Assembly: GCA_916700875.1 (NCBI GenBank)
Contig: CAKAKS010000066.1
Coordinates: 15,372,361 to 15,436,360, forward strand
Source: Sebastes aleutianus
Taxonomy: Eukaryota; Chordata; Actinopteri; Perciformes; Sebastidae
Direction of reading: 5' to 3'
Length of the DNA: 64,000 bases
Below are positions 34,270 through 48,200 of the stretch, in pieces. The position numbers and the translations under genes were made by a program. The notes under the pieces are model-generated. The model worked only from the letters and a program-made list of their open reading frames with translations. It searched no databases and was not told the origin of the DNA. Position 1 is the first letter of the stretch. Each line of letters begins with the position of its first letter.

Positions 34270-35964
34270 TGCAGCAGTTTTTGTTGGGTAAAGTAGAGTT
34301 AGGGCCAATTTCAGTCGTGCCAGTCTGGCCGTTTTCTGTGCAAATACACTGCTCCTTGCGTTGTTGTATTTACATAAAAGCCCAGCAGAATGGTAATGGA
34401 ATAATGATTGCGGGAGAGTGACATGCAGGGGAATGAAAATTTAGCAAGGCGGAAAATGAAATGCTTTCCTTCTGTTGTCTGCAATGACGAGCTCCATCTA
34501 TAAATAGTGGATCAAAGATAAGATGAAAAGGGATATTTATATTTGGCTTTGTTGTTTTTTGCTGGGTGTCAGAAAGGTATTTCAAACACAGACCAGTAGG
34601 CCTATTAAGTCCTCAGCTCTGTATTACTCACGTGTCTTGGTTTGCACTCAACCAGCAACTCAGCCAGTGTGATGCAGGACATGATTTAACTGAAATGGCA
34701 CAAAACAGGTTTACAGTTATCAGTTAATATTGTGCACAAAGGTCAGACATCTAACGGATGCATCAGACAGCTACAGTGTCCCACAACATAATTCTCATCG
34801 TGTTGAGTGAGAAATAAATGGAGAAAAGGAATGAGTGAGCAACATAGTATATTCAACATAGACCAATGGCTATACATTAGAAGGCAATTATAGGGCTAAT
34901 TTCAACAGTACCTTTACATTATATATGCAATTACTATAACAATAAATACCCAGGCTCATTTGGTTCTTGTGAAATACTTCATTGTACCAAGAAAAGGCAT
35001 TTTCTCTGGAGAGAAATTATTTTACATCAGAACTGTAAATCAACACTGAAACATAAGTCATCTTTATTACCCCATGTTACAGGGCACACACAATGTTCAA
35101 GTATGCCTGAGGAACTAAATGGAGCAATTAGAAAAAAAAACAATGAAGCATAAGAGATAAAATGCATTTAAAAATAAGTGAACTGGCATTGCATTTCACA
35201 AAAATTCATAAGCTCATGATTTTGGAACAATTCACTGTAAAGTGCTAACTGGTTCGAGCTGAGAAAAGCACATGTTCCCTTTGAAAGATCATACACATTA
35301 CTTTATACATGGAGGTACAGTAATAGCAAGTCATCAGGCAAGCAATTACCAACCAGAAGACATGGACCATAATTCATGTATTAGTCCTTTAATAAGATAA
35401 CTGCTTCCTTAATTTCCTTGTTAATGGTAACAACGAGAATCTTGCCACTGGTTGCCAGGACAATGCCAATTACAAATGCTGGTGTTGTCACTGTACAGTT
35501 TTCCTTCTTTCCTTGTAATTACATGCAATTGACTGACATACAGTATCAAAAATCTCAAGTCAAGTCCTTCTAATCCTTTTACAGATAGGAATCCTTGAAC
35601 CAAAGGGTTGAGTGTGTAGAGAGGAGAGGAATTATTGAGGAGTGCAGGGAGACCTTTCCATACTCCTCCCCCTCTTCCTCTCCTCCCCCTGGATGTGGTG
35701 GGCTGGCCCGACAAAAGCAGGGATCTGTCCAGCTGATGCCTGCCTTCCTACAGGTCCTGAGAATCCACTGTTTTCCTTTGTGCCTCTCATAAAGAGGCAT
35801 GATTAAAAAAAAAACGGAGAAACAAACAAAAAAATATCTGGATGGGGTCTGGGTCAATAAATTTTCCCCTACTGTACGCCTAATGCGGACGTTCATCTTC
35901 CCACCCAAATCCTAACCATAAAAAGGTAAAAACATGGTGTACTGCAGAATGGCTTTACTCCTCA
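34270..35964. other. bmp1 3' flank
   Basis: No gene recognised. Minus-strand poly(A) candidates are ATTAAA (plus 35388-35393) and AATAAA (plus 35063-35068). If either is used, the bmp1 3' UTR is about 0.8-1.1 kb long. Confidence 0.4.
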
Positions 35965-36144
35965 CAGTCTGTGGGGGGAGCTAGAGCCCCTAGGAGCTGA
36001 GGTGCGGTTGGTGGTCTTGCGGCTGTTCTGTCGTGTCTGATTCATCTTGGTGGCCGAAGGTTTCCGAGCGTCAGGCTGGCGCCTCCCCTGGGGGCCCCTC
36101 CGTTTGCCCCTTTGCCCCGCACGGCCCCTTCCGGCCCCCGCTGG

Positions 36145-36279
36145 TCACTTGCGTGAGTGCAGTGTGTCCTGGAACTTGGTGCTGGTGTAGCGGACGTGGA
36201 ATCCTTTTTTGTTGATTGTATCGTCAGAGCGGAACTTGATCACAATGGAGTCACCGGCCGAGTAGATCTCCTCTGGAGG
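36145..36279 (-). CDS. bmp1: bmp1 last exon, CUB5 end and C-terminus
   Basis: Encodes PPEEIYSAGDSIVIKFRSDD to RYTSTKFQDTLHSRK, then TGA (plus 36145-36147). The end is the same as in human BMP1. The reading frame stays open for 60 more codons after this stop (see findings). Confidence 0.95.
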   Translation of the reverse strand, partial: PPEEIYSAGDSIVIKFRSDDTINKKGFHVRYTSTKFQDTLHSRK

Positions 36280-39200
36280 CTGTCACGAGGGACAAAACAA
36301 CAGATTAATTTGTTCTGTCACTTTGTGGTTCTTTGACTGCACTTTAATTAAAAATAAAGACTTCTCACATGCTGAAACTGAAGTCAAATCAGTGACCATA
36401 ACGAATGGCTTCTGCCTGCAGAGGACTGCTGGTTCTGTAACAGCCAGAGGCCACGTAAAGGTCCGGGACCAGGACTAGACCTTTCCAGCTTTATTCTGAT
36501 TAAGGCTTTGGCTGCTATTGAAGTGAGGATAAAATATACTCCGATGATTAGTTCCAGGTGCGCCGCTCCACCGAGCTCATTTCTTCCCTGAACAAAACCA
36601 TATACTGCACAGCACTTCATATACTTCTACTGTCTTGAGCATAAAGTCGGCCAAACTGTTTCCAATGAAACAAAGGGGGGATTAACTTCATTATGTGTGC
36701 ACAGAAAATATGCAACACTTGACCTGGCTGTTTGTCAGGATAGCGGTATCACATGAATATTAATTCAGAACATCGTACTGAAAAATAATTAGGTGGTTGA
36801 GGTGCTCAGGCAGCTGCATTCTACGACAAAGACGAGCGCCGCCATGTCAGAGCAGGCAAAGCTTGTGCAACCAACTGTAAAACACCGGGCTGTTGATTAA
36901 AGCTGTCATTCATAACGTGAATAATATATCTACAATAGCCCATAAGTCTTGGTTTATTGGGAAAGGGATTTAAAACGCAAGAAGACAGTGGCCTACAAAT
37001 TTTATTGTACACCCAGCAAAACGTAGTCTGCTGTTTAACTGAGAAAAGCCCTTGGGCTAAAAGTAAGCCTCCCCACACTATAATGAGTTTTCACCCTACT
37101 TTGGACTGAATTGTGTCAGTTTATTTCGACCCATTTTATAAAAGGAAACTTGATTGAGGAGCCGCTCCCCGGGGGTTCTGGGGGTGTTATGTCCCCTCCA
37201 GCAAATCACTCACAGGAACAGGCGTGAGTAAAAGGCCAGAGCTTATTATTGAAGTGTGTAAATGAAATCAAGCTGTTCTCTGACCTGAGGAAACTTGTGT
37301 TTCTATTCCCTGCTGGTCTCATTCTTCCAGACTCAGGCTGCAGCCTCAGCATTGGCTGATTATATTGCTGTTACAACCCAATGCCAGAGACTCTGATAGG
37401 CTATCGGCAACCAGGGAGCGATGGCTTGTGTTGACCTACAACCGTCTACACTCCCGAACCCAGAGGAACACATCAACTTTAACAAAGCGATTAAAGTCGG
37501 AGTATGGAGTTCACAAAGCCACCCTTTTACAAACCGCTGGCAAAGGTTATTCAACAGCAGCGCTAATCCCAGAACAACTGTCTGAATACTCCTGCTGTTA
37601 TACTATAAAACTGAAAACAGTGCTGTGACAAGCCAAGAAAAGTCATTTAAAGAATAGCGGCCATTAGGAAAATGTTCTTACCCCTGAGCCACAGTAACGT
37701 CCCAGCCGTGGGGACTTGGTGTCCGCTCCATCGAAGAGCTCCATGTAGTCATAGCCGCAGTCCGCCTCCTCCTCAATCTCAAAGGTCTGGAAGATGAGCT
37801 CCACGCCGTAGCCTTTCTCCGCCGAGATCACCCACTGGCAGTCGGATGCTCCGGGGTAGTTATTGTCCCCGAACTGGGCATGGGAGAAGAGGTCCTTGGT
37901 TTTGACCTCAGCCTTTAGGCGACCTCCACACTCTGTGACCAGAAAAGTTGAGTTGGACATTTTGTAGACAGAGGCCAGCGTTGATAAGCTACAAGTTCAG
38001 CCGTTGTTCTTGTTGGTCTCTGGCTAATTTGTGGTTTTACAGTCATACAGATAAAAAAGGATTCTTTAACATGCTCTGCAGTTAGATATGAGTCATAATC
38101 ATTCTCAGACATGGTGATGAATTTGTGACCAAAACTAAATCTTGTAAGCATTACATCCAAAAACCATTGTGAAGTTTGACATGTGAGTAATTGACCTTAC
38201 ATTAACTTTATGTCCCGAAAACATGAAGGCTTAAGAGATTTTACTGGAAGCCCTACCATTGTGTTTTTCCTTAAAGGGATAGTTTGGGTGTTTTGAAGTG
38301 GGGTTGTATGAGGTCCTTATCTATAGTCAGTGTATTACCGACAGTAGAGGATACTCGGCATGCCCCCAGTTTTGAGAAGCACTTAGTTACCGCACGGAAG
38401 CAAAACAATGTACTGCTGTAGACGGGGTCTAGTCTACCGCTGCCTTGATCGGTTAGTTTGTTTGTGCTAGTGTGACTTTGGTGAATCCGAACTAAACAAA
38501 GTCACACAATAACACAAACAAACTAACCAATCGAGGCAGCGATAGACCAGCTGTATTCTGCGAGGTAAAATTACAGTTTTTTTCAGTGGGTTCTGGTTGC
38601 TTTGGCGAGAGCATAGATGGATAGAACAGCATAGGTAGCGGCTTCAGTTCCCCGTTGGAAACATAGACTGTATGGCTCTCTCACAGCATGGTAAACCGGC
38701 AAAATTATTCTACATATAGCGTAGACTTAAACTGATATCGATTATTTTTAGGTGAGTCTTTCTTTTAGGTGGCTAAATTATGTTTCGCTGCTGCGATTGG
38801 ATTATGATTGAAGGAGATTTTGTACTTTGAGATCATATTCCACCCATGCAATGAGCCCTTCACAAGATTGAATAAGCACGGTACACCTGAAGGATCCAAA
38901 GAGTACCTGTATGTGATTACCACAAAGACCCAGCAACGCTTCTACTCAGTTGTCTTCACCTGAACTATCCCTTTAAGCAGGAAGAGAAACTAAATTCTTA
39001 CCTGCAGTATGGGAAGCCTCGAAGCCTTTTTTCTGCACAGAGTTATCAGAGAAGAAGCGAATGAACAGCTTGTTGGCAGTAGACGTGATGGCTTCGGGCT
39101 CCTTGGTGCCACAGAAGCGACCCAGGGTCGGAGCTTTCCCATCTCGCCCGTCGTAAATCTCAATGTGGTCATAAGCACACTCCAGGTGGGGCTCCATGTC

Positions 39201-42200
39201 GATCTCATTGAAGGCCTGTGAAAAAAACAAAGGTGATGAGTATGTTTCAAGAAGTGTGTTACAAATAGAGATGTACAGGATCAAACATTAAATATTTTAT
39301 GCTATTCTTTTTTTTTTTTTTTTTAAATCAAAAAGACATTCTTAGAGTTTAACAGTAAATATTTGACTAAACGATGTCCTCCAACTTTTTGCATTATTTT
39401 GAAACAGAGGCATGCATGACATTCTTTGATTATAAGTTGGAGATTGATTTTCTTTCAGCGAGCGCTACAAATGTTAAAGATTTTAAAATAATGTACTTTA
39501 TGTCAGTGACAAAAATGCTGAGAATAACAGAAGAGGGAGCCACACATCATCGTTGGGAATGGCATAACAGTTTCTGACAGCAGCACAGTAAACACAGATG
39601 TCCTCAGTGGATTTAGCAATTCAATTATGCAAATAAGCCACACACAAATAAATACATGACTGACAAGTGAAACTACACAGAGAGCGGGAGGAAGTGACAC
39701 ATACGATTTTGATGCGGTGGCCCGGAGTCGTGGTGAGTGCCCAGGTGCATGCCTTCTTGCTGGGGTATTTATCCGGCCAATTGGGGCTGGTGATGACGCC
39801 GCTCACGCTATTCACAGTGTGATCACAGCCAGCTGTGAAAAGAGTCAACGCAGACCTCTGTATCATGCTAATATGGAACAGACTCAAACTGTTTTTGACA
39901 CAAATAAGCATGTCTGCTCTGATTGCAAGAAATAAGTCAGGAGCAAGAATAAATGAGCAAGCGTATCAAAGAGAGAGGAGTTTGAGATGAAAATACCTTC
40001 TTTACAGTCGTGTTTGTTCTCATGCAGCACAAAGCCACTCCTGCACTGACAGCTGTAGCTCCCAAAGGTGTTGACACACTCGTGTTGACAGCCACCGTTC
40101 TCCTTAGAGCACTCGTCTTTGTCTGAGGAAGCACAGGGGACACAACCTTGGTTGACTGTTTCCTTTCCAGACTGACAGATAGCAGCTCCAAGTGACTGAC
40201 TGAAAAGACTTGTGATGCTGTGCACATCGCTGTCAGTCAGGGGACTCACCTGAGAAGAACTGTGCTTTAAAGCCCTTTTTGGACACCGTATTGTCTGATT
40301 TGAACTCAATGCGCATGTTGTTGTACTGGGAGGTAATAGCTTCAGGTTTCTCTGCCCCACAGAACTTCCCATGTAGCCTCGAGTCTGCCGACAGCCCGCT
40401 GCGCACCTCCACGTAGTCGTACTTACAAACCTGAGCAGAGAAAACAGAGCATGTGAAGAGGCTGGGACATTTTTATCTGACTTTAATCATGAAACAGAAG
40501 GAGGACAGGAAGGCGTGTGCGATGACAGAGACAGAGAGCACAGAACAAACCCACCCCGCGCCGATTCAAAATAACCCCAGTGCTCACGTCATTGCCCTCA
40601 GTCTCGAAGACGTCAAAGAGCAGAGTGATGCGGTATTGCGTGGGGGCGACCAGCTGCCAGATGCAGTTCTTGTTTGGGGGGTACTCTCTGGGCCAACCCG
40701 GGCTGGTGATTGACCCATTCAGCTTGGTGATGAAGCCTCCACAGGCAGCTGGACAAGAAAACACAACATCATGGGAAAAAGACAAGGACAAATAGTTTAT
40801 AGCTCGATACAGATGTGCAGACAGAAAATTAATTATATCACCAAATGTTTCAAATGTCACGCTGCAAAATATACAGCTGAAAAGAAAGCCCTCTGAAATA
40901 TCCTTTTGTGTTCGGAATAAACCCGATTACTGCCTGACCTGCCCGTGAGGACTCAGGCAAGCTTTGTATCAGTTACGCAATACAAACATGTTGCCCTTAA
41001 CCTGGCTATTTTTAACTAAACTTAATGTGCAATGTTGATTTTTACCAACTGCAATAGATGGTAAATGGACTTTTGGACATTTATATAGCGCCTGTCTAGT
41101 TTTCTGACCTCTCAAAGCGCTTTAGAATATATGTCGTGTTGAAACATGGATTGTAAAGTTATTAAATGTGGATATTGATGAAATGTTGGAAAAGTAAAGT
41201 TACAATACTATTAGCTATTTTTACATGCTATGTAAGGGATAATGTACAGCGAGCCGGTTATTGTTGTATAATAAACCCCGACAGGGCGATGTGGTTATTT
41301 CACATTATCCCGCTCATTACACAGCTACTTACTAAACAAATCAATAATTTGACACAAAAACAGTCCGACATCAGAACTGCGTCCATAGCAACGGTCTGCT
41401 CTAAAGAAATAACAGACCGTAGAACGCCGTGATTAACCAATCAGAATGGAGTATTTAACAAAGCCGTGTAATAAACGGATGTAAGGCACCCGTTTCTTAC
41501 CCATTTTATCTGCGATTGTGTTATTTCAATGTAATTTGCTTGTCTTTATAAATCTACTGCATAAGCTGAATATCGATGCACATTGGCAAAGCTGTAGTGA
41601 TAGCTGACTTTCTCTAGGGGCGCACAGTGGCTAAGTGGTCAACCAGATATTGTACAGTTTGTATGCTAGTAGTTAGGTCTTAAACAACAACATGTAATTT
41701 GAGCTAAAAATAATGCTTGCATTGTTGTGACTCAAATCTTTTAAAAGGTAGTGCCCGGCCAGCACAAGCATCTCTGTTTTCCGACTTTTAGGGAATGACT
41801 GTACTTATTGTATTTGGGTGGCTAACTGTGTAAAGTGCTTTAGCATGTAAATTACATGGTGAGCAGGGCTGGTGACTTTTCTCCCTGTACTTACCCTCGC
41901 AGCTGCGCTTGTCAGCGGCCAGCTCATAGCCCGGGTCACAGGCACACTTGTAGCTGCCTAGTGTGTTGACACAGCGTTGCTCACAGCGACCGTTGTCCGG
42001 CTTGGAGCACTCATCCATCTCTGAAAACACAAAGATATGTTAGGACCCTTTTCGCCGGCCCCCCTGGCTCGGTGGTTTACAAGAGAAATCCCCCAAAACA
42101 ACAAGCGGAGCCAGGGAAAGAGGGTCGCACAGAACCCAGCGGTGAAACAAAAAGATTTGAAATAAACGTATACTGCCATATAATGTTTAAAACGATAACG

Positions 42201-45200
42201 ACAGACAGACTGCTGTAACATGTCAGATTAAACAGATGTTGACATTCTCTCTTTCAAGAATTTACAACCCTTGATCTCTGACCTTTGAAGAAGTTGGCAG
42301 CAAAGCCGGCCTTGTTGACGGAGCCATCTGAAACAAATTTCATCCACAGCTGGTTGGAGCTGGTTTTGATGTCATCTGGCTTGTCGTAGCCACAGAAGCG
42401 GCCCAGTAGGGGACTGTTTTCAGAGTTTCCATCGCGCACCTCCAGGTAGTCATAGGCACAACTGTCATGTCTCTCAATCTGAGGAAGGTCAGAGGGTTTG
42501 AGGTGAGAGCTCAGCAAAATATCCAAATTAATCACAAAATGCATCAATCAAGTTTTAATCAATAAGTAACAAAGGACTCACCTCAAAAGACTGGAAGGTA
42601 AGGCCTACGTGGTAGCCCTGAGCTACAGTAATCTTCCACACGCACACTTTGTTGGGCCTGTAGTCATCAGGGTAGTTGGGGGACTGGATCTGGCCATTGT
42701 CTTTCTTCACCTCCCCACCACAGATGGCTGCATGTAGCAGAAAAAACAATATTAAAAAAACAAAAAACAATATTGAGCTCCCTCAACAGCAATATCATCA
42801 GCACATGCCTCTGAAAAAAACAAAACGTGTGCTCACTGTTCTGATTTACCCGATGTGGATTAGCTGAAATGCCTCCACTACCAGCACCCCCACACACACA
42901 TGCACACACACAAACACAAATCATCCCTTTGCACGGTCTGGAAACAATGGAGCCGAGTGTGAAGGCCGGCCAAAATCTGATTAATGCAGCGTAAAGTGCC
43001 TGACACATCAGCAGTAGGGGAGCCAAAGGACTGTGGATATTACTGCAGCCTCTAGGCACATTGTTGGATGTGTGACCGGCCATGCGTTCAGTCAGCTGAG
43101 CGGCATGCTGGAATGGGGTGCAGCGAGGTCGGGGGAATGGACGCTTACCCTCATAAACGGCGGAGAAACCTTTTCCCACCCAGTTGCTGCTGCTGCGGAA
43201 CTCGATCCACAGTCGGCTGTCGGTGGAGATAATTGGCTCAGGCAGCTTGTCGCCACAGAAACGACCTGGGTCACAGGTGAAGACACACGCACATAAACCA
43301 TGATTTGATTATCACAACACCTGAGATAGCTCTGAAATTCCTCCACACAGCTCTTTACTTCATAGAAACTAAACACACTGTGAGAGGATAAAATACAAAA
43401 TGAGAGACTTCATTCAAAAATAGACAATAAACTAAACAATTATCATCTTTATTTTAGCATTTAATGTTTAGCAAATAGCAAACTGTATGTCCTCGCTATG
43501 ACTAATAGAAGTGTCACCACTTTCACCCATCAAAACTGTCTTTACCCTACAGTTTCTGTATATAATGTACATATTTTTATATATTTGAACTAGGGCTGTC
43601 AAAGTTAATGCGATAATAACGCCACTAATTTCTTTAGCGCATTAACACAACTTGTGATTTTTAGGTTGTAGCCGGCTCAGTTTTAAAGCTAGAGTGAAAA
43701 TACTGGTATCATATTAAACTAGAAAACCTGAAGAATCCATTGGTACCATTTTTGTGTTGTTAATTGATTTTCAATAATAAATATATACATACATTTACAT
43801 AAAGCAAGCATATTTGCCCACTCCCATGTTGATAAGAGATCATAAATACTTGACAAATCTCCCTTTAAGGTACATTTTGAACAGATAAAAATGTGTGATT
43901 GATCGAAATTAACTATGGACAATCACGCGATTAATCATGATTAAATATTTTAATCCCAGCCCTAATTTGAACACACGAAAAGCCTGTGTTTAGCTATCAC
44001 TACTGTAGTATTTTTCTTTTATGATAGTAATCTGAATATCTTTGAATTTTGGACTATTGTTTGGACAAAAATAGATTTTGGAGATGCCACCTTTTTGTTG
44101 TGAATTAATTGAGAAAATTATAATCACAATGGATAATGAAATGATTTGTTAGTTGCGACTCTAGTGCAGCATTCTCCAGTTAGAACTGACCTTTTAGAGG
44201 CGCCTTCCTCCAGTACCCATCTCGAATTTCCACGTGGTCGTACCAACACAGGTGGCTCCTGTACAGATCCATGGAGGTGAAGTTCAGAATGATCTTAAAA
44301 ACAAAAAGAGCGTGATTACTGACACGGTTCAGATAAATAAGAAGTAACAGAGACACCACATCAGGGTAAACACAGTCAGTGAAGCTTGTTTTCAGGCATC
44401 TCAAAGTCCATCTTTCCATATGCTCATACCTTTTCCCCCGGTGTGACTGATATTCTCCAGATGCAGTGCATGTAGGCCGAGTATCCGTTGGGGAAGCCGG
44501 GAGAGGAGAAGTTCCCGCTGCTGTCCTGCAGACTGTCCCCACATCCTGTTCACAAACACACACACACACACATACTGATGTAAGGCCTGAGCCGTGAGCA
44601 TGATGCACCGCCAATTAGTCTGAAAAGCACCTAAGCCACTAATTCAAACTATATACACACATCAGCTCTGAAGTAAATCCCCTGAAACCTCGCTGCAGAG
44701 ACAGATGCTGGAATTACAACACCGAATGTGAAGTAAAGAGCTGCTCTTTTATGTTCAAAGGCACATCTGCTGATAATATTCACCCACAACCTCGTTCCTC
44801 ACCCCTCCCGTCCCCCCCTACCTACTCCAGATGATGATCACACAAAGGAATTGAGAGTGTGAGACACTTTTCTCTGAGCATCCTCTGAAAATAAACCTGG
44901 CCCACTATAAATAACCGAGCCCTCTGGAGGACGTGATGCATTATGTACGCCTTGCCAGTGAAAAACCACCCTTTAGTTTGGCTGGCAAAAACTAAAGTGT
45001 GCAAGTGTGTGAGGAGGACTGATTCCAAACACACAGCCTCGTGGTGCGGCTCATGCCAAGTGGGGGAAAGATGTGTTTAATTAAGACAGAGAGGAAATGG
45101 TAGAGAGTAGATTGTATCTTCTTGTCCATCTTGAGAACTGTGTAAGCATTCATTATTACTCTGTGTTATCTTTACCTCGGGGTGCGTTTTTCAAGGAGTA

Positions 45201-48200
45201 AGGAAAACATCTCCCCCGACTGTTCGCATTCATTGCTTCCCCCTTGAGGTTTGTGTGTAAGCAATAAAACGAGGAGCCCTGAGCTACGATGAGTTGTGTG
45301 TAATAATGCTTGGCAGAGGTTTGCCTGTACTAAACTATTAACAAGCTCTCAGGAACACACCAGGATGACAAACACTTCCAGGAATGCTGCGTTGGGTGAA
45401 TGGGAGATCCGTGGCTCTTTAAGGATTATTTCCCCCCCCCGAAGAACATGTGGAGACTCCTCCACCTCATCCCCCACAACGTGCGTCACATCATCCAGTC
45501 AGTTTCTTCCTCACGAGACAGAAACTGTCTCAAAGAAAGAGACAGAACGCTTGCACAGACACGTATATATGTAGATCCCTTTCAGGTTTCCACTAAAACC
45601 ACACCGACCGGCTCTGGTGACCATCACTATGTTTATTCATTGAGCTTTAATGTGAGGCTGACAGCTCAGCTATCCCGGCCTGACCTACAATTAACTCTGT
45701 CATCAAATCTATTCAGCAGAAGGCGGTTGTCAATGTACATCTGCTAATGCTATAAATCTGTTTACTCCATGAATCATAAACAAAGTAAGTGCTTCGGAGA
45801 AGGGCCAGGCTTGTGTAACTCTCCATGGTGTATAGCCTCATAGTTTACATCGCACATGCTGTGATGTGCGGACTTAAGCGTTTTTCCCAACAATCGTTTT
45901 AGTCATTGTCTTCTCGAAAAACAGCTGTTCTTTTGCGTCTGTCTGGGAAAAAGTGACGACAAACTTCCTGTCCCTGGATAGTGTTTACACTCATACTGGC
46001 TTGGGAGTCTTGGACGCAGTAGCCAAGGAACCACACCACATCTATAGTAGATGCTTGGCTATTTCCACACAGCCTGAGCTGCCTCTATCGTAGGGCAGAC
46101 AGGAGGAGCTGTAGACCCGTCTCTCTCTCTCTCAGGGCAATGTTACACACACATGCAAAAATAGACAGGAAAAACCTCATAGCCGACAGCATCTGTCATT
46201 TTGGTCTTACTGGAGCATTTGTAGAGTTTGCGTGCCTGTGCGATATCCCCTTTGCTCAGTCGGGTTCTCTGGCCAATGGGTGGTCGCACTCCGTTCACAT
46301 CGTAGCGTGGCAGGATGGTGTCCAGAAAGATGCCTCTGTAATTCAGCAAGAGAGACCAATGTTAATGTCGCGTGAAACCGAGACGGCATGCACACAACCC
46401 CGATAACTATTCCAACATGCACGCACGCCACAAAACATGTTTGCTCAAGGATTAAGTGACTTACCATCGTACAGTGCAATTCAATCACTGTCAACATTAT
46501 CATTAACGGTTTCTAGAGACTTCTAAATGGTGAAAATGAGCCCTGCCATTCTTGGCTAAGCCAAACAAAATCCGGCTGTTTTGCAGAAAAATAGAGCAAA
46601 TCCAGCAGTCAGACAAGAGGGGCATGGAGAGCTCATTTTCATATTCACTTTGGATAAGCTTTTAAACAGACATGTAAACCTGGTGACTCAGAACACTAAT
46701 ATGCATTTGTTACCATAAAATGTCTAAATACATTTGATATTTCTGATGTAAAACCCACATCAAATAAAAATCTGTTGATAGTTCTTCCAGTTAAAACATG
46801 TAATGCTGATAAAATGCTTGTGGCAGTTAAATTGGCGGTATGAAGCCTTCATGCACACCCACACCTATGTGGACACAAGAGTATTATCATGATCCTGACC
46901 CAGCGGCTTGGACTGTTGAACCATTAAAACATTTAGCAAAACCTCTTATCTATGAATAAACACTCTTTTAATAAGTAACCAATCATGATGTGGCTTTTCC
47001 ACTTGACCCATCATCACTTTCTAATGAGGTACATTTGACCAGTGATGTTATTTAAAATAGATAAGAAATCTATTTTGTGCTTTTTCTTAACTCAATTGCC
47101 ATGTGTTCCTTCATCTCCCACCAACATATATGAATGTGAACCTGAGTGTGCGTTTTATTTTTATTTTAACCTCATCCACTCCGTCTTTCAGAGGCTGTAG
47201 CAGGCTGCTGGTATCACGTGACACTAGCAAACCTACAGAATCCACTTGTACCAACCATGTATCACGCTAGCATGTCGGGAATGAGGCTAAATAACGCTCC
47301 GAAATTAGGCTAAATTTTGGCGAGGAAAAACTGGCAGCAAATTTTAAAGAGGTCCCTTGAACTCTGACCTCAAGATATGTGAAGGAAAATGGGTTCTGTG
47401 GGTACCCACGAGTCTCCCCTTTACAGACATGTCCACTTTATGATAATCACATGCATTTTATAAGAGTCACGGCATCAAGACATATACATGCCATTATGAG
47501 TGATAGTCATAGCGCCACCTAAAGGAAACAGGAAGTTGTTAGATTTACGAGCCCAATGTGGCATTATACTTGCCCCGGGCAAGTGAGCAATCCTTATTGT
47601 TGAGCCGTGCCTGAGGAACCTGCTCAATAGAATCAGGTTTTACTCAAATCAAACCATGTCACTAATCTTTCTGACTTAATGTGGTCAACACCGTAGAGTG
47701 TGAATAATTCACATCACAACCAATAAATAACACAGACAATAAGTTTATCTTTACAGCCTCTTTTCCTACGAGTGACAATGGGACACACCCAAACTCTGAC
47801 GCTCACGTCGATAAGATCGCTCACCCAGTAACGTTTTTGTTTTTCGCTCTTAACTTTGTCACCAGTAGCTGCAAGTTTGACTTCATGAATGTAATGGGGG
47901 ACCAAATGACATACGGATATGCTTTTTGTCATGATTATAGGTGATGACAGTACAATATCTGAAATTACAGGCACCAGAAGATAATAAAAAAAAGTGCAGT
48001 GCATTTCTTTTACCTGTAGTCTCTACACCATAAATGCCTACACCTCAGTCTGGGTGTAGGAATGACACTCACAACAGAGATGTGACAGTGGAGGAGGTTC
48101 AGAGGGTTCTGCCCCCTGCGATAAAAGCTATGAACACCCACACAGGTGTTTATCACAGTTTATCTGGTTGATTAGATCTCATGATCTCTAGATTTGTGAC

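Noticed and set aside
42667..43179. 170-codon minus-strand frame
   Set aside because: It joins parts of bmp1 CUB exons in the wrong frame through an intron. The true frame splices 43149 to 42727.
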